Assembly (NCBI RefSeq): GCF_035046485.1
Contig: NC_085138.1
Coordinates: 273,339,694 to 273,403,693, forward strand
DNA from: Aedes albopictus
Taxonomy: Eukaryota > Arthropoda > Insecta > Diptera > Culicidae
DNA length: 64,000 nt
Direction of reading: 5' to 3'
Shown here in pieces: positions 22,670-34,043 of the stretch. A program made the position numbers and the translations under genes. The notes under the pieces were generated by a model. That model saw nothing but the letters and a program-made list of their open reading frames with translations, was not told the DNA's origin and made no database searches. Position 1 is the stretch's first letter. The number at the start of each line of letters is the position of its first letter.

Positions 22670-23239
22670 TTCCCAAACTAGGTAAGATTAAACTCTTCGC
22701 AACAACAGCACAATAAAGAACAGCAACAATAAAACCAAATCGGTATCGATTGGAAAACACCAAAGGCGAGGATACACAGAATACACTGTGTAAATCGCAT
22801 AATGCTAAACCATATAGGTGAAAATTTAAACTAATTAACAACATCTTCATAATCCCGCCCTTATTTAGCCTCAAGTGAGACTATAGAAGGGCAGCTGATT
22901 GTCTCGGAGAAACACAAGGTCCACTGCACCATTGCTCCGGTTAGCGCAGTAAGGGCTACATACTGTGGAGGGCGCCCTGGTACTCCACAGGCTCCGTTTG
23001 CGGTTAGGTTTTTATTAGACCCCCCTAGCCATTCATTCCTAGGCACGGTAAGCATAAAGCCGCATCACACCATGAATTAGGGGTCACCTGTTGGTGGATT
23101 CTTACCACCGGAACAGGCGGTCCGTAGTGTTATTCTTAGCCAATTGAGACAATCGCTACCGACACTACACAGCTATCTAGGCTGATCGAGAAAAGAAGTT
23201 AATATTGATGATCAACTTCATACGGACTCGAACAGCCGG
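22670..23239 (-). mobile_element. LOA element 5' leader
   Basis: The minus strand matches the start of the LOA derivative at 52090-52660. Shared phrases include CTGTGTAGTGTCGGTAGCG, GGCTAAGAATAACACTACGG and GAATGAATGG. A more distant version forms the body of the retroposons at 29040 and 55044. The leader is about 570 bp and contains no long frame. Confidence 0.8.
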
Positions 23240-23540
23240 CAAGGACGATCTTCGGCGGCGTGCAGGAACCCAGCATCCAGAAAGTGGTCAAAGCCGGAAG
23301 GATACGGTGGGCAGGGCATGTTGCAAGAATGCCGGAAAACAACCCTGCAAAGTTGGTGTTTGCTTACCATCCGGTTGGTACAAGAAGGCGTGGAGCGCAG
23401 AGAGCACGATGGGCGGACCAGGTGGAGCGTGATCTGGCGAGTGTTGGGCGTGACCGACGTTGGAGAGCTGCAGCTGCAAATCGAGAATTATGGCGGCAAA
23501 TTGTTGATTCAGTATTATCATGAATTTGATGATAACTAAA
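23240..23540 (+). pseudogene. RTE 3' fragment
   Basis: This is a 5'-truncated piece of the same RTE family as 13440-19295. It starts at GACGATCTTCGGCGGCGTGC and gives EPSIQKVVKAGRIRWAGHVA, GTRRRGAQRARWADQVERDL and the terminal stop, followed by an AAATGAATGAATG tail at 23540. It abuts the 5' end of the LOA element. A small internal deletion removes the NGVWRRRINHEL region. Confidence 0.8.
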
Positions 23541-23649
23541 CAAATGAATGAATGTTCCAATTCAAGGTTTTGTGCTGCACCAGTCAGTTCGTTCGGAGTC
23601 GGTGTCGTTACGTTGACACCAGTCTGATGATGAGCCTTATATCTTACAG

Positions 23650-24512
23650 ACAACTTTTTTTTTCTCTCTCACAAAAAAGTTTAACATGCTTAACTTGAGT
23701 GCATAAAAAGTGCTCAAATTTTGACTGTTTGTCAACCTATTATATGCGGTATTCGTACAAATTTGAGCTCGATTGGTTAGTCTTTCGCAAAGTTAGAACC
23801 GTTTTCGTAAAACACTCTTTTTCAGCCAGCTTATTTTTTGAACTGGCATATCTCAGAAACCAGTGAATTCAGAATTAAATGTGAACGTTTATTTACAATA
23901 GATTAATGGTTCACAAGTTTTTAAAACTTAGGTACTTCTTAAACGTTAAAAAAGTTGTCATGGATTGACACTTTTCGGATCTATCTCGAAAAAAAGTTTT
24001 TTTTACATCAATGTCATTAAATTTTAGTTTTGATATACAAAGATTTTCTACTTCTGTTCTCAAGATATTTCTGATTAGATATATTAGAGCCTATTTAGGT
24101 AGAAGGAAGAACATATTTAGTAATTTTTTTGTGGTATTGTAAATTTGACTTATTTTCCTCTATAAGAGTGAAAAGGTCAAACCGGTACAACAACAACTTT
24201 ATTCGTCGTGAGAAAATACTATATTTTATAATGTCGAATCTAGTATCAATATAATGTTGATGAACGCTCAAAATTTCATTCAATTCGGTTCACTGGTTTC
24301 GGAGATATGACAGTTCAAAAATTGGTGTTCTGAAAAATAGTGTTTTACGAGAACAGTTTCAGCTTTGTGAAAGATTAACCAATGGAGCCAAAATGTGTTC
24401 CAATGATGCACATACAGTAGGGTTACAAACAGTCAAAATTTGAGAATTTTTGATGCTCTCTATGAAAAGTTACAGCATGTTGAACTTTTTTGCGAGAGAA
24501 AAAAAAAATTTC
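23650..24512. repeat. Palindromic repeat (foldback), about 860 bp
   Basis: The left arm starts near 23650 and the right arm ends near 24512. They share, in inverted order, the T-run and CTCTC block, TTTAACATGC, the GTCAAAATTTGA-type phrase, TCTTTCGCAAAGTTA and GAACTGGCATATCTCAGAAA. The centre is near 24080. No frame of note is present. The termini are poorly defined, so the superfamily is unknown. Confidence 0.65.
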
Positions 24513-27500
24513 CTATCCCAAACATTTTGGCCACCCCCTGTAGCAATTCTGAACATATTTTTAACTCTTTGTTTACAGCATTTTATGCAAATTTTGAGAA
24601 GTTTAGGCCCCTTGAGGAACTACTTACTTTTGAGATACGGACTTCAAATTTTGACACGATCTTTTTCTAATATAGAACTGTCAACATTTCATTTTTTTGG
24701 CAAGTTGAGGGAAGGCCTAGTGAACATCACCTTCATGAGACGGCAACGGCAAACAAAGAGTTTCAGACAGAATCACGATAGGTCCCAAATCGCATCAATG
24801 CACATACATCGTACTCATCCTCTTACGCGCTAAACTTCCAAATCCTATTACTGGAGTTTATTGGTACTAATGGACAACCACACCGTCCACTCCGCACTGC
24901 ACAGAAATATAATCGAAATGTGACTCAGGGAAAACTCTGCTAAATCAGCACTTTGGTCTAATTTATTGCCAAGTTTCACAAACCGCATTGTCGTCCTCCA
25001 GAACAGAAGAGAACAAGAGAGAGGGTACAATGTCCCGCTGAAGTGGATTAAGCGAAAATCCTTTTTCTGCTGCGTTCGGTCAGCTACGTGCCTTCCCGGT
25101 GTCCCGAAAAAGCAACCACAAATACCCATCAATCCTGCCAATATTGTCATTGAAGCGCACTGGAAATATCAATTTCGGTCGAGGTCGAATCGGAGTGAAC
25201 ATAAAAATGCAGTGACCTGACGGACAACCTCGCTACTACAATGTATAGGCATAGGGGCCGATGTGCATTCGGTCGTTTATCCCAATGAGTGACGGTATTG
25301 TTTATTTAATTTTAATGGAGAATAATAATGCCGCTGAATGGGAATGCTGGAATCGATTTGTACTAGGGTGCAACCAAGTGCTCTAGGCAGGGATATTGGC
25401 TTCGGTCGGTCAGAGAGCCATATGTGAGAGTTTTTGCCAGGGAAGATGAATGTCGACAGGAATGGATGTAAAAACACACAATCTATTTTCTGGTGAATCG
25501 TTTATGGGTTTAGCATGCTAGAAGTAGAATCGTTGTCCTAATCTGTCACAATAGTGGTGACAATTTGGTTCAATCAGTAGGAAATATCGCTATGCGTTGA
25601 ACGCTTGTCCAGTCAGACACAAAAAGACCCTTCGTGGATTTGAAAATGCCTGGGGAATATTCTATTGGATTACTCTTGTATAGGAAATCTTCTTTCTGTA
25701 TGTCCGCTGTTCATTAAATTACTACCATTGCATTGTTTTTTTTAAAGAGAGCCCAAGGCGAACATGGACATGAAGTTATTTCTCAAAACCTGCCACAAGC
25801 TCCTGAAGCCTCTAGATCACTGATTACAACTATGTAACAGAGTACAAGATGAACATTTACTGATAAGACTCTATGAAATAATGATAGCAGAAGAAAGATT
25901 TGAATAAACTAGGTCACCCCTCCTGGCGTGATTCACGATAACCTCCGAACAACGACGAAGGAGCACCCATTGTGGCCAATAGGCAGTAATAAATTATACC
26001 TACTCTATGCATCCTATCTACATCAGCCAAAGGCGGAACCAAAAGTAGAAGCAAACAGCAGGCAAACAACTGTTGACGGTCATTTAGAAGATTATCGCTA
26101 ATCTCAAGTACCCCCAGCCAGATTGATGCATTTGCAAGGGCACAGTTCGGCTACTTTATGTACTTACAATTTGTTCTGGGCCCACCAGATTGAAATCCCG
26201 GGAAAAGGCAAGGGACTCTTCTAGATTTATTCGGGGCCTTTGTACTGACCTGAAGAGGATTTGAATTTATTATCGGAAAAGAGGACGAATCAGGATTACT
26301 GCGTGGGCTTTCAGTTGCCGAGCTGAGACCGATCGAGCCAATCTGGAGGGGATCATTTTTATGAACCTATTAGCAAATGGTCGATAACTGCCCTTCGTCG
26401 ACTTTGAGTTTGCGATTTTACTGCATCAGAGTGTCAATCTGGCACTGAGTTTCATCTCTTGTCCGCCAAAGTGACTAACATTGTATCTATTTCCGACCGG
26501 ACATTCTTTCGAGCCATCGATCCACATTTATTTTTATCATTAAATTGGTCACGGCTTCTTTCGGCAAATATTCACAAGCCCGCCAGAGCAATAACAATTA
26601 ATAACCCCGCACTCATAAGGCGCGCCGAAATGGTAAAATTCAAACATCTTGCCTTGTTCATTCAGCAGCTTCCAAAGCTTTAAAGTCAAATAATTTCCTG
26701 AACTTTATTGCTGTCGATTAATATCTGTCGTCACAGCAAAAATTATCTTAAACGCACAATTTAGGATTCAAGATTCCCAGAAGCACTATCATTAAAAAGT
26801 GACCTAGCCATCATAGAAGCAACTGCTCAACTTGAGACGAGACAACCCCGCTGAACGTTTGTCGTCTCTTGGGGCACCATCGGGGTTTATGATACCATGA
26901 TATGATCCATATTGGAGTAATAAATATGAATACCTCGGTGGCTCACGGATGCTATAGAATTTAAGTCATTTGTGGTTTCGAAGAATTACTGATTGGAAAC
27001 TCGATTCCTTGGTTTTTATCGTTTGATCATCAATGTGAGAAAATGATTCAAATGCTAGTCACTGCTGTCATAGAGAATACGCCAAGTTATTCACTGAGTA
27101 ACCAGTAGCATGCGTCACTAATCAAACCCTCGCTCCAGTTGACTCTTAGGATTGCATTTTGGTCTCGTATGAGCTGTGCGAAATTTCAGTGCAATTTGTT
27201 TGCATAGGATATATTATGAGACATGTTACACTTACAGAAAAAAAAAAGTAAAAAAAGTATCTCTATATTCCAAAATTCATTCATGAATCGGCATTAGATG
27301 CAAAAGGATTGGATGCTCGCGAAAGATAAGGGATTGTGTGCTAGTAGTGAACCCTGCGCCTGTAGTGGACGCCCTACAGTAAAACTCAAAATTATTGATC
27401 AAACTAAATTTGTGATGCTGAATCTGATAAAATTTGTATAACTGGTGTATTTTGAATGTTACAAATAAAATAAAGTTTAGTAAGTTACAGAATCACCCAC

Positions 27501-27700
27501 ATTAAACACTTAAAAGTCGGCAATTTCTTCTTTTTATCGCAAAAAATATGCTATTTTCAAGTAAATATTTTGTTAACATAAATTTTAACTCAAAGGTATG
27601 TTCAATAAGTTTACCAAGATAAAATAAAAGTGTTTTGTAAGTCTTTGAAAAACAAAGCTTTGATGGTAGGCGATTTTTGAAAGACAGCCTTTTTACTGAG
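24513..27700. other. No recognised gene or repeat
   Basis: The sequence has a more balanced composition than its neighbours and no inverted or tandem repeats that I can see. The open frames at 24848-25220 and 26459-26683 show no motif. It may be intergenic or intronic single-copy DNA. Confidence 0.35.
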
Positions 27701-27839
27701 TTTTATTATACATTCAAAAAAGGCGATATTTTTTGTAAAATCTGTTGTGTCAGATTATAAAAACCTTTAAAAATTCTCAAAAAGTCTACCATTGAAAACA
27801 AAAAAAAACAGCGTCCATAGCGGTTGAAGGACGTGGATC

Positions 27840-28450
27840 TCATTGTAATCATCAGAAATTCTTTCAGAAAGTATCGAAAGTTTCTTTCAGAAATTCTGGC
27901 ATCGATTTCTCTACCCTTTGAAGACGGAGGTGTCAACGTGGCCAGGATTTCTTAAGAAACTCTTTCAGAAATCTCTCCAAGGATTCCTTCAGTAATTTTT
28001 TTAGAATATCTTATATGGATTTTTGGAGAAATTACTCCAGGAAAAAAAATTCTTTCAGAAATTCTTTTACCGGTTCCTTCTGAAACTCTTCCATGGGAAT
28101 TACGAAATTTCTCAAAAGAATCTTTCTTTTTATTTCATGGAACCCTTCAGAAAGCATGCCAGGAATTCCTTCAGAAATTTCTCTAGGGATTCAATCAGAA
28201 AATCTTTCTGGGATTGCTTTCAATTTTGTCTGTAAGAAATTTTGTCCACGGATTCCTCCAGAAATTCTTTCAAAGATCTTTAAAGAAATTCTGCCAGAGG
28301 TTGCTTTATAAATTCATGCAGATTCCTTCACAAACTCCTTCTGAGATTCCAGATTAGCCAGATGTTCTCATAGATATTCCTCCAATGATAATTCCAGAAA
28401 TAATTTTACAGAGCTCTCCAGGATTTTTTTTTCAGAAATTCTTCCAGGAG
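27840..28450. repeat. Degenerate AATTCC-rich repeat, block 1
   Basis: The phrases AGAAATTCTTTCAGAAAT and GGAATTCCTTCAGAAATTTC recur at irregular 20-30 nt steps on this strand, many of them centred on AATT. Frames through it give Phe/Ser/Lys-rich chance proteins. The same family fills 29490-31770, 37910-39055 and 45225-45920. Confidence 0.7.
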
Positions 28451-29039
28451 TTTTAACCCTCCTAAAATTTTAGGATTTTCGCACTACGATGGCGCAGTGC
28501 ACGTGCGGCGTGCCTGTCTGGGTCATATTGTTCCCAACATTCTACTAGGATTAACTATAATTTATCCAGATTTCTTTTTTCTAGAATTACTATTCTTTTA
28601 GCAGCATAACGCTCCCAGGTATCTGTTAGAGTAAATTTTGAACTGACTTTTTCAGACACTGTTGCCAGTATTTTGATCAACAGCTTCCTTAGAATAATGA
28701 ACTCTTTCGTTTTTTTTATGAGATTGAACAAAGACCGATTGCACGACACACGGTGTCAAAATTCCGATTATTATCGGACTTTTATATACCTCGGATTTTT
28801 CTTCATAGAATGTCAGAATTTTGGGTATATAGTATAAATGGAAAGTTTGAAAATATTTCATCGGGGAAATTTAGATTTAGCTAAGTTTTTGGCTATTTTC
28901 CATACTAAAATTCAATAAACACTGTTTTAGCTCGAAGAACGTCCCATACAAAATGTATGAATAAATTTTCGCCGAAGAAATATTTTCTAATCTTTCGATT
29001 ATACCAGTAATACTCGAATGGGGTTAACCCAAATCCGGA

Positions 29040-29512
29040 ATGCCCGTGTAGCTGCCGGCTTAGAATAGCACTACGGACCACCTGTTCCGGGGGTAAAAGT
29101 CCACCAAACAGCTGTACCTGTAACCTAGGTAACCCCAATCCAAGGTGTCAGGCGACCCGTGCTGAGAAATGAACGGTTGAGGGGGTGTAAAATATGCTCG
29201 ATCTTTAACGGAGCCCGTGGCGTGGGTAGATCACCTCTTTGGGTTACGTTGCGGAGAAAGATCTACCAAACCGAACCCTAGTCCTAACTGCTTCTTACTA
29301 GTGGAAAACACTTTGGTCCTTATTACACTTCACATCTTGTTGAAAGTAATAGGTCTCGGTTTTAGGTGTGCCCGAGACAGATCTTGAAACAAGGACAAAT
29401 GGATTAGTATTCCTAATCTTTTATTCGGTGTTCACTAGTTTGAAACAGTAAGGACTAGGGTTCCGGTGCATGGTCAATATCGGTATCATTTCTTGACTTT
29501 ATCGTTCTCCGA
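29040..29512 (+). mobile_element. LOA-leader retroposon, 3'-incomplete copy
   Basis: It starts TGCCCGTGTAGCTGCCGGC, as does the complete unit at 55044, and follows it through CACTACGGACCACCTGTTCC, GGTGTCAGGCGACCCGTGC and GATCTTTAACGGAGCCCGT. Similarity ends near 29512, before the 3' part of the 808-bp unit. It has no coding capacity. Confidence 0.75.
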
Positions 29513-30529
29513 ATTTTTTTTTGCGGAAATCTCTTCAAAAAGTACACCAGTAATTTATTGTGGATTTTCTGTGGTCAGTTTTTCCAGGATTTCCTCCGCA
29601 ATGTTTTTTTTTTCAGGAGTAGCCTATTTAGAAACACTACGACAGTTCTTTGGATTTTTTTCGAAAGTCATAAAAAACACCATAAAATGGCAAAAAATTC
29701 AAAGAGTAATCATAGTATTTCATAGAGTAAAATTTCATAGAACTCCGGAATAAATAACGGGTTGAATGTCAGGAGGAGTTCCTTAAACCATTTTGCTGAG
29801 AAATAACTGAGAGAAATCCTGAAGAAATTGTTAAAGAAATTGCACTTGGAATCCCAGAAAAATTCTAGATGGTATATCCGTGAAAGTTCCTGAAGAAAAG
29901 GCCGGATGAATTCATTAGAAGATTACCAGAGAAGCTATTCAAGTTCTTTCCGGAGTAATTTCAAAAGAAACTAAAGAAGAACTTTCAGTAACTAAAACAG
30001 AAACCAAATCATTATTCATTTCTATGGAAAATTTCTTCAAGAATCTCTTCAGCAAATTTTGAGGGATTTTTTACCAATTTGCTTCAGGATTTTCTATGGC
30101 CTTCGGAAGCCCTTCGATTTTTTTCAGCAATCCCTTGAAAAAATCCACGGAATTTTTCTCGTTAGTTTTTCCAGGATTTTCTCCGAAAATTTTTCCAGTA
30201 GTAATTTCTTCAGAAATTCTGCGACATTTATTTTTGAGCTAAAGTGGCACAAAGTATCATAAAAAACGCCTAAACTGATTGGATTTTAGCACTTATCCCA
30301 ACACTAGTAGTGGAAATGCACGCAACTTTTTTTGTGTTGTCCCATTCTAGCTCAGATTTGAGTGAATCTTACTCAATTTTAAGAAACTTTTTCTTAGCGT
30401 GTAATAAAATCTTCAGATAATTTCTGTAATAAAATTCGGGATGAATTCCCAAGGTTTTTTATTCTTCCATCACATAACCTAATCTACAGCTCTATTGTCT
30501 ACTAGGGCACTGCGTGAGCGATTCCAATT

Positions 30530-30893
30530 GGAAGCTGTTCCTACACTATGTACAGCGCCTAAATGTATTTTATTCTAATTGTACTATATCGAACTGGTTG
30601 CCGTTGCGCTGCTTTCACTTTCTACCCTATCATGGTAGAATGATGAGCACGAGGATGTTGATGTGTGTGGCTGTTGGTTGTTCCTGTTTCCAGTCCGATT
30701 GGGAGTCCATTATGGGTTGCCGTTCGCTGATGTCCAAAGTATCCGTGTCCATTTGAGCCATGGGCTTAGAAGAGGGTCAGTGTCAGCTGGTCTCAGGAGG
30801 AAAGAGCAACTGACGAAAGTGCCGGGGCTGGGATCGAACCCATGACCATCTGCTTATAAAGCAAACGTGTGGACCACTGCGCCACGGGCCCCG
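30530..30893 (-). mobile_element. tRNA-derived SINE
   Basis: The minus-strand head begins GGCCCGTGGCGCAGTGGTCC (A box), with GGTTCGATCCC as B box about 45 nt later. A body of 200-300 bp of unknown origin follows. The left boundary is approximate. Confidence 0.65.
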
Positions 30894-31016
30894 ACATAGA
30901 ATTCTCAAGGTTATATCAGGAGGAACTACTTAATCAATTTTGCAGAGGAATTATTGAAAGAATTTTTGGAGGAATTGTTTAATATATTGGTCACATTAGT
31001 TATTAACCCTCGAACA

Positions 31017-31125
31017 GTTGCGTCTTTGACCACCTTCAACGACGCCGCGCTCACGCTGTGTACCACAAGCGTGCATTTTTTTTATGGTGCGTGCACTCAG
31101 TACACGACGCGATCGCTCCCGGGTT
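31017..31125. mobile_element. Short TTAA-flanked insert (MITE candidate)
   Basis: TTAA at 31013-31016 precedes CCCTCGAACAGTTGCGTC, and CCCGGG with TTAA closes it near 31126-31129. The ends share CCC and GCGTC-like blocks in inverted order but match imperfectly. It fits a piggyBac-type MITE, though weakly. The exact right end could be off by a few bases. Confidence 0.4.
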
Positions 31126-31774
31126 AAGAATTTTCAGACGAAATTCTTAGAAGTATTTCCAGGGGAGCTCCTAAAAAAAGGGTCGGATGAAATAAGGATA
31201 ATCCCAAGGTTTTTTTTTTCGAGTGATTACGTGTACATTTCAGAATAAACTGTTTGAGGACCTTTATGAACTGATTGTCGAAAAATTCCTAAAAGAATTG
31301 ACGGAAAGTTTCCTAAAGAACTGTGAAATCAACTCACAAATCCCCGTTGATGAAATTTTTGAAAACGTCACCATTGAAAAATTAAAAAAAGCATAAAGAA
31401 CTTCTTTGGAAAATTTTTGGAAAATTTCTTCAAGAATTTCTCCAGAAATTTGTTGAGGATTTTTCCAGGAAATTTCTGCAAACATTTCACGGCAATTTCT
31501 TGTGTAATTTTTGCAGTCCAAACCTGATAAAAATGGGCTTTCTCCGGATTTTCTTTCAAGAAAAGATTTTTTTCAGATATTCTACAGAAATTCCTTCTAG
31601 ATTTTTTCGGATTTTTTAAATTTATCCGGTAATTGTATTGAGTATTCATCCGGAAATTTCTGCAAAAAAAAATCGATCAAATTCTTAAGAAATATCCCTA
31701 GAATTTTTGTGGGAATTTCTCAGCAAAATCAGTTGTGGATTCTCTCCGACAATGCTTTAAAATATATATTAAAA

Positions 31775-31988
31775 AAAAAGATACTACACCGTCTTCGGCC
31801 AGAGGCCGCACAGACTGAACATGACTAACATTAGACAACGGAAAACACATAAAACACCCAGTGGTCCAGTGGAGAATTTTTCGTTTGACGAAAAGTTTTC
31901 CCCGACTGGAGCAGGAATCGAACCCACACTCCGAGGCTTACGAGACACCTAAACGACTGACGCCGCTAACCACTCGGCCACGAAACCC
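31775..31988 (-). mobile_element. tRNA-derived SINE (class II tRNA head)
   Basis: The minus-strand head GTTTCGTGGCCGAGTGGTTA leads to a long variable arm and GGGTTCGATTCC. This resembles a Ser/Leu-type tRNA. A body with CCACTGGACCACTGGG follows, then a T-run tail at the plus-strand left edge. ATATTAAAAA occurs on both sides and may be the target duplication. Confidence 0.7.
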
Positions 31989-32336
31989 TCATATTAAAAA
32001 TTCTCATAGAAATGGCACCGCAATTTCCTTCTGAAATTCGTCCCGCAATTGTTTTACAAGCTCCTTAAGGCTTTTTACGGCATCATCAGCATCGGCAGCC
32101 ATGTTGGATATGCGGCTCGGAATTTCAAATTGATAATTCTCTGCCACCAAAGCGAATATATTTGAAAACGTATCATCCTATATGCTCACTCGCAGTGATT
32201 GCGATGATACCTACTTTTTCTGCTGCGTAGCTGTAGAATTGCCTGTACTTTATCACTTCAAAAGCGCGAGGCAAACAATCATTGAAAAGCAAAAAGTCCA
32301 TAATTCCGTTCTAAGACTCAGTGATGCATCATAACT

Positions 32337-32612
32337 CTTTTTCTTCTTGGCGTAACGTCCTCACTGGGACAAAGCCTGCTTCTCAGCTTAGTGTTCTATG
32401 AGCACTTCCACAGTTATTAACTGAGAGCTTCCTCTGCCAATGACCATTTTGCATGTGTATATCGTGTGGCAGGCACGAATATACTCTATGCCCAAGGAAG
32501 TCAAGGAAATTTCCTTTACGAAAAGATCCTGGACCGACCGGGAATCGAACCCGTCACCCTCAGCACGGTCATGCTGAATACCCGTGCGTTTACCGCCTCG
32601 GCTATATGGGCA
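32337..32612 (-). mobile_element. Feilai SINE
   Basis: The minus strand starts GCCCATATAGCCGAGGCGG, with B box GGGTTCGATTCCCGG. It continues with TCCTTGACTTCCTTGGGCAT and ends with TGAGGACGTTACGCCAAGAA. I recognise this as the Aedes tRNA-related SINE Feilai. A plus-strand copy lies at 56790-57070. SINEs depend on a LINE for movement. Confidence 0.85.
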
Positions 32613-32626
32613 TAATAACTCCTTAA

Positions 32627-32910
32627 GGCGAAATTGGAAGCATTTCCTCACTTTTTGGTTTTTGATTTTTTCATTAAATAACGAAGCAATATTTTCGAAT
32701 CCGGTTTTCGTACACAGTAAGAGGAAGGATCAAGGTATCTACTGATTTTTGTTCAAGTGGAAAATGTTTTCATTAAAATAAAAAACATTTTTGAATTATA
32801 TTAAAAAAAAAAACTCTATCCTTCCTCTACTTGTGTATGAAAACCGATTTAATTTATCTAACAAAAAATCAAAAACCAAAAAAAAATGAGGAAATGCGTC
32901 CAGTTTCGTC
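32627..32910. mobile_element. 284-bp TTAA-flanked MITE
   Basis: TTAA flanks both ends (32623-32626 and 32911-32914). The inverted repeats run for about 60 bp from GGCGAAATTGGAAGCATTTC, through GGTTTTTGATTTTTT, to GGTTTTCGTACACA. A further piece of the same end (GGCGAAAGTGGAAGCATTTC) follows at once at 32915, as if a second copy had started in the same TTAA. Confidence 0.7.
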
Positions 32911-33061
32911 TTAAGGCGAAAGTGGAAGCATTTCTTCAATTTTTTTTTTTGTATTTCAAAGGAAATAGCGCATGATTTCTTACACAAATTGCCGGAGGCA
33001 CTCCTGAAGGGAATTTCAGTGGACTTTTTTATGGTTATTGCCAAAGAAATGTCTAAAAGAT

Positions 33062-33904
33062 TTGTTTTTAATCTGTATTAACGAGATTTTCAGACCTGGG
33101 CTAGTTTCATCTCGGAAATCAGACTTTACTTCGCTTCCGAAGGAAGAACTCACATTTTGTGAGTTTGTCGGGAGTTGGATTTGATCCCAGGGATTGCTTC
33201 TGATGGGGTGAGTAAAATATTGCAGCATAATCGATCGCGTTCGTCATTGTCTCGCGCGAAAACGAAAACAATAGATGTACGGTGCTTAGTTTTGTGTTGT
33301 TTCTTGTTGTGAATGCATATGGTTTGGATCATTGGTTTGTCCTTTGTCGCGTTCAGTTCATTCTTGTGTGGAATGGGCCTTAAGCTTCTACTCCCCAATG
33401 GGGTGGAGACGGGCGACAGGATTTCTTTTATTAGACATGTTTTCATATAGAAAAGTAGCCGGTTGTGCGCGAAAGTTAGTGTTATTGGATCAGATCACTT
33501 CACCAACCATAGGTGACTCCTAGACCTGACAATGTACCCTACCCTACTAAAAAAAATTCCTTCCCAAGAAAATCGTGGAGACACTGGGATTCCCGGTCTC
33601 TATAACAACGGTTATCTTACTAACATTCCCTCCCCTCCTCGGTGACCGTAAGGACGTGGCCAGTGCCGTTATTGACATTACTTGTGAGTTCTCGAACTGT
33701 GCACATTGAGAATAGTAAGCTAGTCCCAAGCCCTATTCATTGGTTCCTTGTGCAATTTCGATTGCTCTGGTCAATCATGGAGTAGCAACTACGAATTGTG
33801 CGGTCATCTATGCACATGCACATGCTCATGCTCACCCTTGGGATTTGATCCCAGGCCCTCGGCGTGACAGTCACGGGCTTTAACCATCACACCAGGTCCG
33901 CTCC
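33062..33904 (-). mobile_element. tRNA-Asp-derived SINE, split by a 649-bp insertion
   Basis: The head lies at 33841-33904 (GGAGCGGACCTGGTGTGATG, with GACTGTCACGC in the anticodon arm, anticodon GTC as in tRNA-Asp). The tail is at 33062-33191, with GAACTCACATTTTGTGAG and GAGATGAAACTAG. A 15-bp repeat GGATTTGATCCCAGG, part of the B box, borders the insert on both sides. An uninterrupted copy is at 63016-63195. Confidence 0.75.
33192..33840. mobile_element. 649-bp insertion inside a SINE
   Basis: The boundaries are set by the 15-bp duplication of SINE sequence at 33177-33191 and 33841-33855, so this is a retroposition-type event. No frame of note. It includes phrases that look dispersed (CCATAGGTGACTCCTAGACC, ACCCTACCCTACTAAAAAAA). 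Family unknown to me. Confidence 0.6.
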
Positions 33905-34043
33905 ATGCAAAAGAATTACCGGAAAATTTCTAATCACTGTTGCTTGTGTGGATCGACTGAAAATCTCAACTGTGAACTTTTAGTGGCTACGCAATCTTTA
34001 TTTTTAAAACGGGTTTATTAGTAGCCACTAGACCACCAAGCCA

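Larger units (their letters stand above)
11878..23239 (-). mobile_element. LOA-clade LINE (Lian-like), interrupted by two insertions
   Basis: The 5' end is near 23239 and the 3' end near 11878. Both ends match those of the LOA derivative at 52090-54204 (5' CGGCTGTTCG, 3' CCTTCTGATACC). Removing the RTE (13440-19295) and the ORF1-only retroposon (19613-20873) leaves about 4.2 kb. Domain order on the minus strand is leader, endonuclease, reverse transcriptase, RNase H, C-terminal Cys/His motif. The ORF carries frameshifts, at least one stop and a deletion in the RT, so the copy is dead. I found no target duplication: the 5' side abuts an RTE scrap and the 3' side abuts unrelated sequence. Confidence 0.85.
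29490..31770. repeat. Degenerate AATTCC-rich repeat, block 2
   Basis: Long tracts of AGGAATTTCTCC-, TCCAGGATTTTC- and GAAATTTCTTCAAG-type phrases continue the block 1 family. A SINE (30530-30893) and a TTAA-flanked insert (31017-31125) lie inside. None of the frames here looks like a real protein. Confidence 0.65.

Noticed and set aside
23231..23570. CAAGG shared on both sides of the RTE scrap as a target duplication
   Set aside because: Five bases in this context are too likely by chance, and the left one is within the LOA/RTE junction.
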